Part shown: one piece after another, positions 1 to 10,608 of the stretch
Layout of the letters: each line of letters starts with the position of its first letter
Position numbering within the stretch: the stretch's first letter is position 1
Assembly: GCA_947579665.1 (NCBI GenBank)
Contig: OX388345.1
Coordinates: forward strand, 67,261,454-67,325,453
Length of the DNA: 64,000 bases
Source: Sympetrum striolatum
Lineage: Eukaryota; Arthropoda; Insecta; Odonata; Libellulidae
Reading direction: 5' to 3'
Program-made: the position numbers and the translations under genes
Notes under the pieces: generated by a model
Databases searched by the model: none
What the model was told of the DNA's origin: nothing
The model's input: the letters and a program-made list of their open reading frames with translations, nothing else

Positions 1-720
1 TATAACCACGCAGAGGTCGTGCATTAGATAGACGCGGGGTAGTCCCTTTACGAATATCACCGCATCCAAGAAAAAACCACAAAAGGCCTCGGCTCTTTTA
101 TCTCCTTCTTAATCGTCACATCCCATTCTACGCTTCTCCTATTCCATCTCCTTCTTGGGCGCTGAATACATTTTCTCCTAAAGCCACGAAAACTTCCTTA
201 CGTCCATTGTCATCCTCCGTCCCCCATCAGAGCAGGAACTCTTACGTGTCAACTTCCCGTCTCCCTGTCACAATGCCTGAAGGCGATGATGATGAACCGC
301 CGGAAGAAGCTTCCTCAGACCGTTCCGCTTCTTCCTCCACCATCCACCAGGAGGTTTTACCCCTTCCCCTAAGAAGGGGAAGAAGATTGCGAGGAACAAT
401 GGGACCGTTGCGAGGAAGGTGTACGGGAAGAGGTGGAGGAGATAGGAGTCGAGTGTTAGGGAGTTTCGTTACGATCCCCTACTCTCTATTGCCGTGATCG
501 TTAATATTCCATTCCAGTCCTCTTTCCCGGCGTGAGTCACCAGTTGCCTTCCCGACTTCTTCCACCTCAATACGGTCCTCGGGACTGAGGTGGGCGTCAG
601 GTGCCGAGGAAATTGAGGAGGCGTAAAAGGGTAAGGGAGAGAGTGGAGAAATGAGAGAAAGTGTTTAGCGATAATGGATGTCGGACGAAAACAAAGGAGG
701 ACTCGAAGGAAGCTGTGATG
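1..720. other. GC-richer, strand-asymmetric block with a short open frame
   Basis: The plus strand is pyrimidine-rich at about 60-240 and purine-rich at about 540-720. An open frame runs to the stop at 495-497; its first ATG is at 273, in a fair insect start context (CACA before ATG). It would encode about 74 residues: an acidic, serine-rich start (MPEGDDDEPPEEASSDRSAS) and then an arginine- and glycine-rich tail. The GGAGG run near 350 allows a change into another frame that reads a lysine- and arginine-rich stretch to a stop near 467. I recognise no family. It may be a decayed coding fragment or only low-complexity sequence. Confidence 0.3.
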
Positions 721-3700
721 TATGGGAGAAAGAGATGGATGTGAAAAATTATGAATTTGAGTTATAGATAATGTATTGTGCCAGAAAGAAATATTGTAAT
801 GTTGCCGCTACTAGTAATAACAACATCAACAAAGGTTGTTGGATACAGCGCTATCTGTTAACTGTCTAAGATGTTGACTTACTTGGAGTACTTTTAAACA
901 CCTAGGAGAGTATTTTTGATTTGTTCTACCAGAGCCTAATAAAGGCAAAATCATGATTTTAATAATGATGATCATAATTATGATTTTATAATTTTTATTA
1001 AAACTCTAATAGTAACTATATAATACAAATCAATATAAAATAACAACATAACAATATAAAGGGAAGCGTTGAAGAGACTTTGCATATAAGGCCAAGTCCG
1101 TTTTTTCTATAGCGATATGCTTTGTAGCAGCTTTACATCAGAATTATTTAAAGAATTGTTGTTGAAAATTGTTCAAAACAATATGTCATTTTAATAATTA
1201 ATTGGATATGATTTAGTCCTTTACGGTATTGTTACCTCAAGATAGTAATCTAATATGTGTAATGTAAATTTTGCATCACTATTAAAATACTATTTAAGTG
1301 TATTATTGACAGTAGCGATGGAGTGCCGTGAAGGAAACGAGGAGTTGCGAGAGTTAATGTACTTGCGTTACAACTGGTCAAATGTAAATGTCCTTCTTTT
1401 TAACCTAAAGTAATTTTATTTCTCAGATTTCTCAACGATTGAGAAAGAAACTAGAATTTAGGACAGCGATGTCAAGTATTTTTTCAAAGTAGACCGAGTC
1501 TCAAATTAAATTAGTACTCTCCTACTGGTAGATTCGTCGTCCTTGAACATCAAAGAACACATTGTACAAAAAACGAAGCTGAATAAAAAAGAATTTCTAT
1601 GGACGACATTTGAAAATAGAAAGTGTTGATATTCGCCACGGCAACGAGTGGACGATAAACGAAACACATTTTCGTTTCGAGAAGGAGTAAAATTTATGGA
1701 TGTGGAGGAAATGATTTCAGAGTTCACACTTCGCGATGTGAACTAAAAATGGATCGCAGACACTTCTAAGCGGCGTCGCGGTCACTGACTGCGGGACGCA
1801 AACGCCTCACTTATGCAATTATAGAGGGAAAGTAACAGTTATTCGTAAAAATTGCGTCTTCCGCTTCTCTTCGGTTCGTCTACGAAAAGTGAGAATAATG
1901 GCTGTTGTTTGTAAACGGGCATCAAAGAGAAGACCGTTTTCCTCGAAATCTTGGGAAAGAAAAGGATGAGGAAATGTTGGGCTGCAGAAGAAGAGTCATT
2001 TTGGAAAGAGAAGGTGATCGAGAGAAAGCCCGTGCTGCTCTCCTCGAAACAGCCTTACGGAGATGGGTTGCAGATAAGAAAGACGATTTAGTTCTTCGGT
2101 GGATACTAATTTGATTCATGAACTCAACCGAATCCGATTCCCGGAATTTTTTTTGAGTCTGTTACGTAAGGGGAGACAAAGAGGACAGAATGATTAAGTA
2201 AACAGGGAAAAGGACGCATATGAGTCGGGTGTCTTTAATTCGTGAATGAAAGTCTGACATGTCCGAAAAGTAGTATGAACATTAGTTTGATGATTAAAAA
2301 TATGATTTAAGAAGATTGTCGTAAGGTTGATTGCATGAGTGTATAAGGGAAACCAAAAGTCCTAAGATGCTAAATTAATAAATAAAGCAACTTCGTAATT
2401 TCCACCCTAAATTTATGCATCTAGGAAGTGAAACAGGTAATGAATTATAAATTTGGAGTGTAAATTACGGAGTTACCTCATGTATTCTATGGCTTTCCAC
2501 AAATTTAGTATACGTTACGCCTTCTCACATCAATTATATACTTCATTAATTATTGCTAATGGATACATTTTATGTATGCATAAATTCCTTCCATTTTATG
2601 GAAGCATTCTATGTATCAAAGTAGTTTTCCTACTTCATTAAATATTCTAATATTTTACCAAAGAGAATAATATGTGAGGAATAAGATACAATAAAGTTTG
2701 TAGTTGACAAAGACTTCTTAGCTGTGAAATTACTGAGAAATTATATGTAATTTTCACTTTGAAATACACATTAACACGACTTAGGCTCTAACCAACTTTC
2801 TTTAGCATATCAGCGTAAAAGATACCAACATGATAAAAATTTAACATTTCAGTAAATCACTTTCTAATCTTGCTTTGCTGATACATCTTCTTCAGTGTCT
2901 TATTATTATATTAAAAAAAATGAATTTGAATATTGAATAAAATCAAAAGTAAATTTATTACATGTGGAATAGTAATGATTAATACAAATTTTATGTCCTC
3001 CGGAAAAACACCCAAGAAAAGAAGAGATGGGAAATTATCTGCTGCACAAAAATGAAACTAAACAAAAGATTTATTTATGGACTGAAAGAAATTAGTGAAA
3101 AATCATGGAAGAGCAAGCTTACATAAAAGTCTTGCAGGCGATAAAGATAGATTCAATTAAAAGAGGGAATACTAATACCAATGGGATAAGGAAAACACAG
3201 AGGTCATTCAAAATATTTTTTCCTTTTTACAGCTATATTTCTGGCAGTGACTCAATGGGAGACAAAAGAGTGATTGTCCGGTCAGTAAGCGTGTTGCAGA
3301 GAGATGCCGAATATGGAAGAGCGATGAGAGCCTTCGAAGGTGAGGGTTAGAATTCTCAGAACCGGGCACGGGGAAATGTGTTAAAATTTGCTTTACATTA
3401 TTCATGATTACAAAGTATGTATTCTTAGTGACTCGTTATCAACGATATAATTTAAATGTATATTTATCAAATCCATCCCATGGTGTTTTGGGTGAAATAG
3501 TGGACCTAAATAACTTCAACTTTATTTTGATCTCTAATTACTTTGATATATTTCAAAAAGTTTCAATCGATGGTTACACGTTAAAGTACAGCGAAGAAAG
3601 AAGGCTAACAAAGGGTACTGTTTAAAGAGCTACAAGGGAAAGTGGTTCATTGTTCGGAAAATGAACCCCGAAAAACAATGAAACATTAATTTACTAGCAT

Positions 3701-4190
3701 TGTATGCGGTGGTACATACATACATTCATAGGCCGTAAGGGGATTACGAGGACTTAGATTTAGAGTATACATTCTGATATGGACCAATGATTGCATAGAC
3801 CTATGGCAAACGAGAATATTACTATGAAATTTTGAAGGTTCTCTCCTTGGAACTTATCTTATATTTAAAATTATAACCTCCTAAATTAATATACATCGAT
3901 AAATAAGAGCTCTTCGTCTCATCTTGAAGATTTCACTGCTGCAATTCGATAGATTTCAGAAATTTTCGCTACTGCCCCTTATATATTAGCTTTCAATCTT
4001 AATTTCTCAAATCAAACTTTCCCGAATAAAGAATCGCCATCTCTGATACATAGGCGTATCCAAGGATGCGAAGAGACCTTGATGACAATAGAATTAGTAA
4101 TTCGCCTTTGTATGGATTTGACGAGAACCATGAATATAAATCAGTTTGTGAAGTTTTTTTCCACGATTGCTACACATCTGCTACATATTT
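721..4190. other. AT-rich DNA, no gene recognised
   Basis: The stretch is AT-rich with frequent stops in all frames. The sub-block 1750-2120 is richer in G+C and purines and holds short overlapping open frames on both strands. The plus-strand frame at 1905-2114 reads as a charged, helix-like peptide, but it is short, starts at a non-ATG codon and matches nothing I know. I see no RNA gene or transposon here. Confidence 0.5.
971..984. repeat. 14-base perfect palindrome
   Basis: ATCATAATTATGAT reads the same on both strands and sits in an AT-rich run with related ATCATGAT and ATTATGAT words at 940-990. It is short enough to be composition-driven. Confidence 0.4.
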
Positions 4191-4193
4191 ACG

Positions 4194-4238
4194 AATTTAC
4201 ATCATAGAAATTTACATAATACAAATTTACATCTGCTA
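4194..4238 (+). repeat. Three-copy 15-base minisatellite
   Basis: AATTTACAT begins at 4194, 4209 and 4224, giving three adjacent 15-base units that differ only in their last six bases. The upstream words TACATATTTACG look like a worn fourth unit. Confidence 0.75.
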
Positions 4239-4399
4239 TGAAAAATTGGCATTTTAAAAGTAAACCTGAAATAAGTCTACGAGGAAATTATCTGAAATTG
4301 TCTCCCTTGGAATTTAAGCCACCTTGTCATGCGTTTAGATCCGCCCCTGATATGGTCAAAGACAGACCCAAAGCATACAAAGGAATGTTCAATTAATTT

Positions 4400-4500
4400 T
4401 TCTGGGAACCTACAAAGGGTAGCGCGATCGGCTAAGGAGAATGCGGTCCCGAGTTCGATTCCCGGTGAGAGTTTAATATGCAAAATTACCTCAACTTTCT
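4400..4500 (+). mobile_element. tRNA-derived SINE head, decayed
   Basis: A Pol III A-box-like stretch (TAGCGCGATCGGCTAAGG, 4420-4437) is followed 14 bases later by a B box (GAGTTCGATTCCCGG, 4451-4465) and then TGAGA. This is tRNA spacing without a foldable acceptor stem or a proper anticodon arm, so it is not a working tRNA gene. The same B box followed by GGTGAG recurs at 22503 and 56546, which argues for one SINE family. The 3' limit is not visible. Confidence 0.55.
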
Positions 4501-4909
4501 AAGTATGTATGTACCTTTATAATCATGCTGGGTATGCACTCAAAGTGATGATACTAAATAACTTATTGTAGCTTAAATAACTAGCTTAAGATGAAAAAGA
4601 TCCCAGATTAGTTTTCCTGTAGGGGTCTATGTTGACTTTAGCAGAATAACATTAGCTATTGAACACCTTTTTCGATAAAGCCACAATTCATTTTCTGTCC
4701 ATGAACTCAGACAAACCATCAAAAGAAGAAATTTTGCGCTTATAATAACTAATATGTAATTTCGCTCAGATAAAAAGAGGAAGCGCAAACCTTCCTCTTC
4801 GATGAATTAAATTATTTCCCTTTTATACGAAAATGAACATGGACGAATTGTTTTTGAAGCTATTTGCATGTATGTATACAGAAATGAATCGGTTATCGTG
4901 TGGGCACAA

Positions 4910-5320
4910 TCCATGTTGCGGCAGGTCCGAGATTCGTCACCCATCACGACGACCCCTCCCGCCGAGACTCGTGACCGTCCCCGTCAAGATCCGCCTGTTT
5001 CAGCCGGAGTCGCCAGCTGTCCGAAAAATCTCCATTTCTAGACGGCCATTGGCTCTGCGGGAGATAATCTTCGCGGGATGAGATTGCCCCGCACGCACAA
5101 CGTGCGATATCGCCGGCGAAGATCGGATCGCGGCGAGGCGACCTGCACTCGGGGAACGAATAGAAATTTTCGCGCGTGGGACGCGGAAAATAAAAGCGGA
5201 CGCGTTCTCCTGCGTGACGTGAATCATTTTTTAAAGGACAGTTTAACCGCGCTCTGCTCTCTCATTACGCCGTATACATCAAAGTCCCGCTACGCGAGGG
5301 AGCTTACGTGATAAGACTGC
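4910..5320. promoter_or_regulatory. CpG-rich block, possible regulatory element
   Basis: The block is clearly richer in G+C and in CpG than its surroundings (words such as CGCCGGCGAAGATCGG and CGCGCGTGGGACGCGG) and contains an inverted CCAAT box (ATTGG, near 5048). Overlapping open frames of 75 to 82 codons exist on both strands, as expected where GC-rich sequence lowers stop frequency. No known domain is seen. It could be an enhancer, a promoter or a 5' exon of an unseen gene. Confidence 0.35.
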
Positions 5321-8320
5321 AACGATTGCGGTACATTTTTAGCCTGGGAACTCTATTTATATCGTTCCTCTTAAATGTAGATATCTTCAGCGGCTTAGGA
5401 ACGTGGAACTTCCGAGGCGAGGCGAATCACATTCCGGATATGGTAAGAATGGAGGCGATAATTGCATTCCGAAGCAATTAAAGGTGTGCGAAAAATTAGC
5501 CTTCCGGTGGACGGTAAGAGGAATGAAGATGTATTCTTTAACTTATCTATATCTAAGAGGAATTCCTAATGGCGTAATTTAAGTAAACAATTATAATTTT
5601 CAGTTGAATAAAGATTAAAGTAACATGAAGGTTGATTTTATCACCCTTCCACAGCTCGTTTGCAACATATTTGTTACCAACATATGGATGCAAATCCTCT
5701 TCTACCTTCTTCTATTAAGTCGTTAGTAAAAGTATAATCACTAAAATAAATTGACAAAGTCCTTCGGTTTAACTGAGAGAAAGAAGTCTCTTCTTTCAAC
5801 TGAAAAATCGACAGCAACAAAAATTCTAGACGAGATCTAACAGAACAAATCTAAAAGTAAATGAAATAGAAAAAATAGAAGTTTGCAGAAATAAAAAAGT
5901 CACGAAGCCTAGGAAAAGTGACTCTATCAGGAAAATAGCCAATAAAATGTGGAGAAGCGAAACAAATGTTCAACCCTTATGAATAGTAATAAGTAAAAAT
6001 ATAATCACTATTAAATGAATGGGCAAAAGTTATTGTATACAGAAATTAGTAAAAGAAGGCAAAACAACCTCAGAGTGTTATAAAATTGGTTAAATACGGG
6101 TCAAAACTTAAGAAGTCAAAATAATGCGCACGTATTTTAGATAATAATGAATTATCTCGAACAATAACCATAAAATTTCGCAAATTCAATAAAAACTTAC
6201 AAACCTGAGCGTAGGAATTACTATGAAATAAGATTTTTCCGATCGTTAACAATCTACGGCCCAAATAACAGAGTTAAACCTTTAAATACCTCTAAATTTA
6301 TTCATTAACTTTTTTAGAATATTAAATAATATTAGATCCACTATTCTGTGTATTTTTATAATGATCTTCAACCAAGTGAAGACCGAAACCATCAACGCAA
6401 AAACAAGAGAAATAGTAGAAAGAATATATGATTTCCTTTTTCATTGCAGCTATTATAAATGGAGAGTAAATACATACTGCGAATCATGTACCTGGATATT
6501 AATAGTCTACATATTGGTTAACACCATTAAAGAAGAAAAACCCTCGAGTTGCAACGTTTTTTCCAAATCTTGCCGCAAGTTGTGGGTAAAGTCAACAGTA
6601 GCGGTGCACCTGACCCCAGTGGCGGAAGGGCTATACGTAAGTTCACAGATTCTAATCCCTCTTACAGTTAGAACACAGGTTTGCGTTGAATTTTTGAAGT
6701 TGAATGATAAATGACGGTAAATAGCAGCACTTATCGCGACATTTAAAAGCTTATGTGGGAACCCAATTGTGAACATGGGAAAACGGGACCTGTCTGCACG
6801 AGAGGGATATTTCCGTGGTCTTACGTGAACGCCGGAATTTAATGCTCATACATGATGAAATTTAGAGTACGAAAATATTTTGTCTACCAGAAAAACCAGA
6901 ATATGTTTAAAAAACCAATTTAATTAAGTTTTAAGGGCAATTTCTGGTTTCGTTGGCCTATAATGTAATAAAATATTTTACAGCAACAGTATATTAATAA
7001 AATGCAGATTATATTTCCGAACTCATTTCTTAGAATTAGAAAAAATAATTAGCTATCGGATTAGGATTAGCGGATCGGATTTCGTAAGCCACAGAATTGC
7101 AATATTCTTATTACTACCTTAAATCAAAGCTACAAACTTTAAATTTGATGAATCTGCATTACATGTGTTTCATTTAACTCTATAGCTGTAGAGCAAAGAA
7201 AATAGTAGCATACAATGACATAGCAGCATTGAGAAGGTGATTCTACTCCAGAAAATGAATGTATATTGGACCAACCACGTGCATTATGAGAAACTACATA
7301 GATTGCTCTCTTCAACCATAACTTCGAACTGAAATTGCAAAAATATAAATATAAAATGTATAGGAATAAAAAAGGTTGGAAAATGGCTTAGTATTGTTTG
7401 TTTTCAGGTTATTCTTTTGATATAAATAACACAAATAAAATAATATAGAATAGCACAAGTTATAGCACGAAGGCGATTTCTCATCGTGTGTTTCATTTTA
7501 CTTGATTTCCATCATCAAACCGCATCTTAGTTGTGTGTTTCACAGTTTCAATAGCTCTCCATGATATTAACTTTAATATTACACCTATTTTAAATGATTA
7601 AATAATGATAAGTACGGTACTTCCTAGTTTATTTTGCTTCACGTAATAAAAAACGAAGAACAAATATGATGTACATTCTTTCACAATTTCAAAAATCCAT
7701 ATTAGCGAAAAAGACATCATCATCTTTATATTATAAATTTCCACAACATCACGGCCACCACCGTAATTTTTATAATAAAAAGCTAAGTATTATCACATAT
7801 GTTTATGAATTCGTTTAAAAAGAAATAAAAAGGCATCTGAATAATGTTAAATACGGTACATCTGGCACATTCGGTGAAGGATAGGTTATGGGAGTCATGT
7901 GCTGAAAACATAAGTGTCAGGAATCACTAGGAAATGAAAACATTGGCGAAAGAATGGATAGCTTGAAAATCTACAGGTAACAAAATCATTGAAAAGCAGT
8001 CTATATTGACCACAGATGCGTTAAAACGGTATTCTAACAAAAAATAACAATCACCTTCCATCTTACCCTAGTGTCTCAAAAGCTTCCAAATAAAAGGAAA
8101 GAACATATCAAAGTACTATAATATTTCGATCCTCGGAATCACCACGCATTTAAACTCCTGCCGAACAATTGATTGAGCACCGGATCGGTAAGAACATATT
8201 TCATCTTCGTCACCTCTTCTCTTATTTGGGTATCCCAACCCCTCCTTGATGCAGAACTACCGAGGAGCATGTCACGCTTGAAATATTAGTTATTCTCGGA
8301 GATTATTATTATTGAATGCA
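5321..8320. other. AT-rich DNA, no gene recognised
   Basis: There is no convincing coding region. The 117-codon ATG-started frame at 6361-6714 has no recognisable domain and overlaps an 89-codon frame on the other strand. A direct repeat of about 40 bases around TATAATCACTA (about 5724-5760 and 5991-6030) may be a small duplicated remnant. Confidence 0.5.
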
Positions 8321-8354
8321 CTGTCCAATTTTGCGGCTTTCCACATTACGGGCT

Positions 8355-8368
8355 CGGGTTCAAACCGG
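8355..8368 (+). other. Isolated B-box-like sequence
   Basis: CGGGTTCAAACCGG matches the T-arm (B box) of a tRNA and is itself a near palindrome. No A box lies at the right distance upstream. It may be the worn end of a SINE or chance. The surrounding 8330-8480 is a small GC-richer patch. Confidence 0.25.
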
Positions 8369-8871
8369 TTTTTTCGTCGCCTTCCAGGCATTGCATTGAC
8401 CTTTGCTAGCAGCCGTAGAAACTCTACCCCGAGATTTTGCGTGGACATTTAGAATCCCGCCCTCGCGTGGGCGAATAGGTAATAACGCTAAAAGTGAAAT
8501 AACTGTAAGTGAAGTATAGAAAGCGTACAAGTTCCTGATATAAAATATTTTATGCCATGGAAACTATCGAAGTAACTTTCCACTCCATGACACACCTCAT
8601 AATAATGTTTCCTACGTATTTCAAATCAAGTTTTACGCATTAACATGAAATAAATGCATGAACTACGGAAATTAAGTCCCTCATTTTTTATTTCATTGGT
8701 CTAGGGTTTAAAACCAGAAAAATGCATATGATTCTTTTGGATTTTGGATTAGATTATACCATCTCCCTAATCAAAACGTGAACAATAAGTTTCTATATAT
8801 ACCTTGTAGAAATTGACAGCGTTTATATCAACGTATGTCCTTCTCAACATCCACAAATACTTTCCTTTTAC

Positions 8872-8925
8872 CTGATGAAGATGGCAACTCAAATGGCAAG
8901 TAGGTCGAAATTGACCGAAGAATAG
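8872..8925 (+). ncRNA. Degenerate hammerhead-like motif
   Basis: CTGATGA (8872-8878) is followed by GAAA (8907-8910), flanked by a GGTC and GACC pair (8903-8906 and 8913-8916), and then by AATAGGTAAC. This is the order of hammerhead ribozyme core boxes. The weaknesses are clear: the 28 bases between CTGATGA and GAAA show a direct repeat of ATGGCAA and no obvious stem II, and stem I (TTTTAC against GGTAAC) pairs only if cleavage follows a G. I read it as a relic, probably from a Penelope-like or SINE-type element. Confidence 0.3.
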
Positions 8926-8969
8926 GTAACGTGTTTTGAATTAAATCTTTTTCCAAAATTCTCTAATAG

Positions 8970-9011
8970 TTTATGTAGATATTTTTTTTCATCCTCCCAC
9001 GTCTACATAAA
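8970..9011. repeat. 10-bp inverted repeat downstream of the hammerhead-like motif
   Basis: TTTATGTAGA (8970-8979) and TCTACATAAA (9002-9011) are perfect complements with a 22-base loop that starts with a T run. Its closeness to the motif at 8872 suggests both belong to one old element. Confidence 0.5.
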
Positions 9012-10371
9012 TGCAAAATTTGAATTAAAAGATATTTATTAAACTTAAAGTAAGGATTATATTATATTCCATTTTTAATATAGCTATATCATAATACCGG
9101 GTAATAGCTTATCATTATCATATCGAAATATCATGTTATATCGAAAAAGAAAATTCAGCGTATCGTATTCATTCTACGAAATAATTCAATAAAATGTCAT
9201 CATTAATAAAGGTCTTATATATTCTTATACGTTGGAGTTTTCCCTAATGTTTGCTCTATGAGGTTTTCTTTTGTGGCGAGGAATAATGAACGGAGCGCAA
9301 CAGACTCGCTTTAGTTACAAGAAGAATTAATTCACGAAAGTTGTTCCGTAAGGGGAAGTGGAAAGAAGAGGCTACGCAAAAAACAGGACAAATTATGGGA
9401 GATGAGCAATTCGTTAAATCGAAAGCTTAAGTAGTTAATGGTGCAATGTCTATCGGCGAAGGAAGTCCTCATCAAAGACACCGCTTCAACACACGATTTT
9501 CGATTTGATACAAGCATCCGTTCGTTAAGAGCACACGAGGTAATTTCCTGCTCCCGTTGATTTTACACGGCCATAAAATATCGAATAAATACGAAGGCAT
9601 TGTTCTGGAGGAAGTGTAATGATCATACGGCATGGGAATACAGGATTACTCTGCGGTAAGCCTTTGTCATCAATGTGACGTTCAGGTGTAAAAAACGGAG
9701 CTCCCGCAATGCTTGATTGAAACTAATGAGCTCTGCTAATGTCGCGATTGCCGACGTTAAGTATTTCTTTGCAAAGACCAAGAAATCTCGAACGTTCCCG
9801 AATTTTTCATAGAAATCGCATTGGATGGACTCATTATTATTTTTTTGGCATTTTTAACAATATATTAGCATTAGATCCGCATTTTGAATGCTTTGAGTGG
9901 ATGGCTGGCTGGCTGATAATATTGTTTCGTATTGTGCGCATTGTGATGCTTCGAAGAAAACTCACCGAGAGTTGATGTGGGCTCTCGTAAAAAAATGTAT
10001 ACGGCGGTACCATAGCGTTTACTTATTGCTGACATAATCATATATCAAATCCATTCCACATCATCTATCTTGTACTAACATATCTAAATACATGGAAAGT
10101 AAAGTTTTAAATTATTTTTATTTAGCATTAAGCTCATCCGGTCTTATACATGATTGTGAGACCAAGTCCTTCTCGTTTAACGTTTCTATGAGGATTTTAG
10201 AGTGAGAAGTTACCCCAAAAGATAGGCGTGTGAAGCTCTGATTGATTCTGAAATGCTCATAATAAAGAGCAATGTATATACTTCATCATCACCAACATAC
10301 ACTTTTATCATCTTCAGCAAGTAAAATATAACAAGTAGTAACTAAATTTTGGTATTTAATAACTCGATGGC
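9012..10371. other. AT-rich DNA, no gene recognised
   Basis: Short open frames only, none with a recognisable domain. No tRNA-like or transposon signal was seen. Confidence 0.5.
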
Positions 10372-10608
10372 ATTTGTGGTTGAGAATGTAGAAACGAATG
10401 ATTTTACGTTTGGAAAGAATCTATGAAAGAATTGTACTTTTACCACAAATTTTATTTTTTAGAAAAAAAAAACAAAATTTGTGGTAAACACAATCGACGA
10501 TCAATCGTCGAAACCGGTCGTTTAACTGTTTTTGGTAAAAAATAAAATTTGTGGTAAAATTACATACAGTTCTTTCTTAGATTCTTTCCATTATGGATTA
10601 CCACAAAA
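10372..10608. mobile_element. Long imperfect palindrome with a hammerhead-like centre (MITE-like)
   Basis: The left arm (10411-10461) and right arm (10536-10590) are complementary over about 50 bases with a few mismatches and one 4-base gap. The inner 24 bases of each arm (10438-10461 and 10536-10559) match perfectly. Weaker outer pairs (TTTGTGGT at 10373, ACCACAAA at 10600) extend the symmetry. The arm word AAAATTTGTGGTAAA occurs twice on the right side of the left arm (10474-10488 and 10544-10558). The 74-base centre holds a perfect 7-bp hairpin (10495-10510) running directly into GAAACCGGTCG. No transposase and no clear target-site duplication are seen. Confidence 0.6.

Noticed and set aside
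6361..6714. 117-codon ATG-started frame on plus
   Set aside because: An 89-codon frame on the other strand overlaps it, and nothing in the translation is recognisable.
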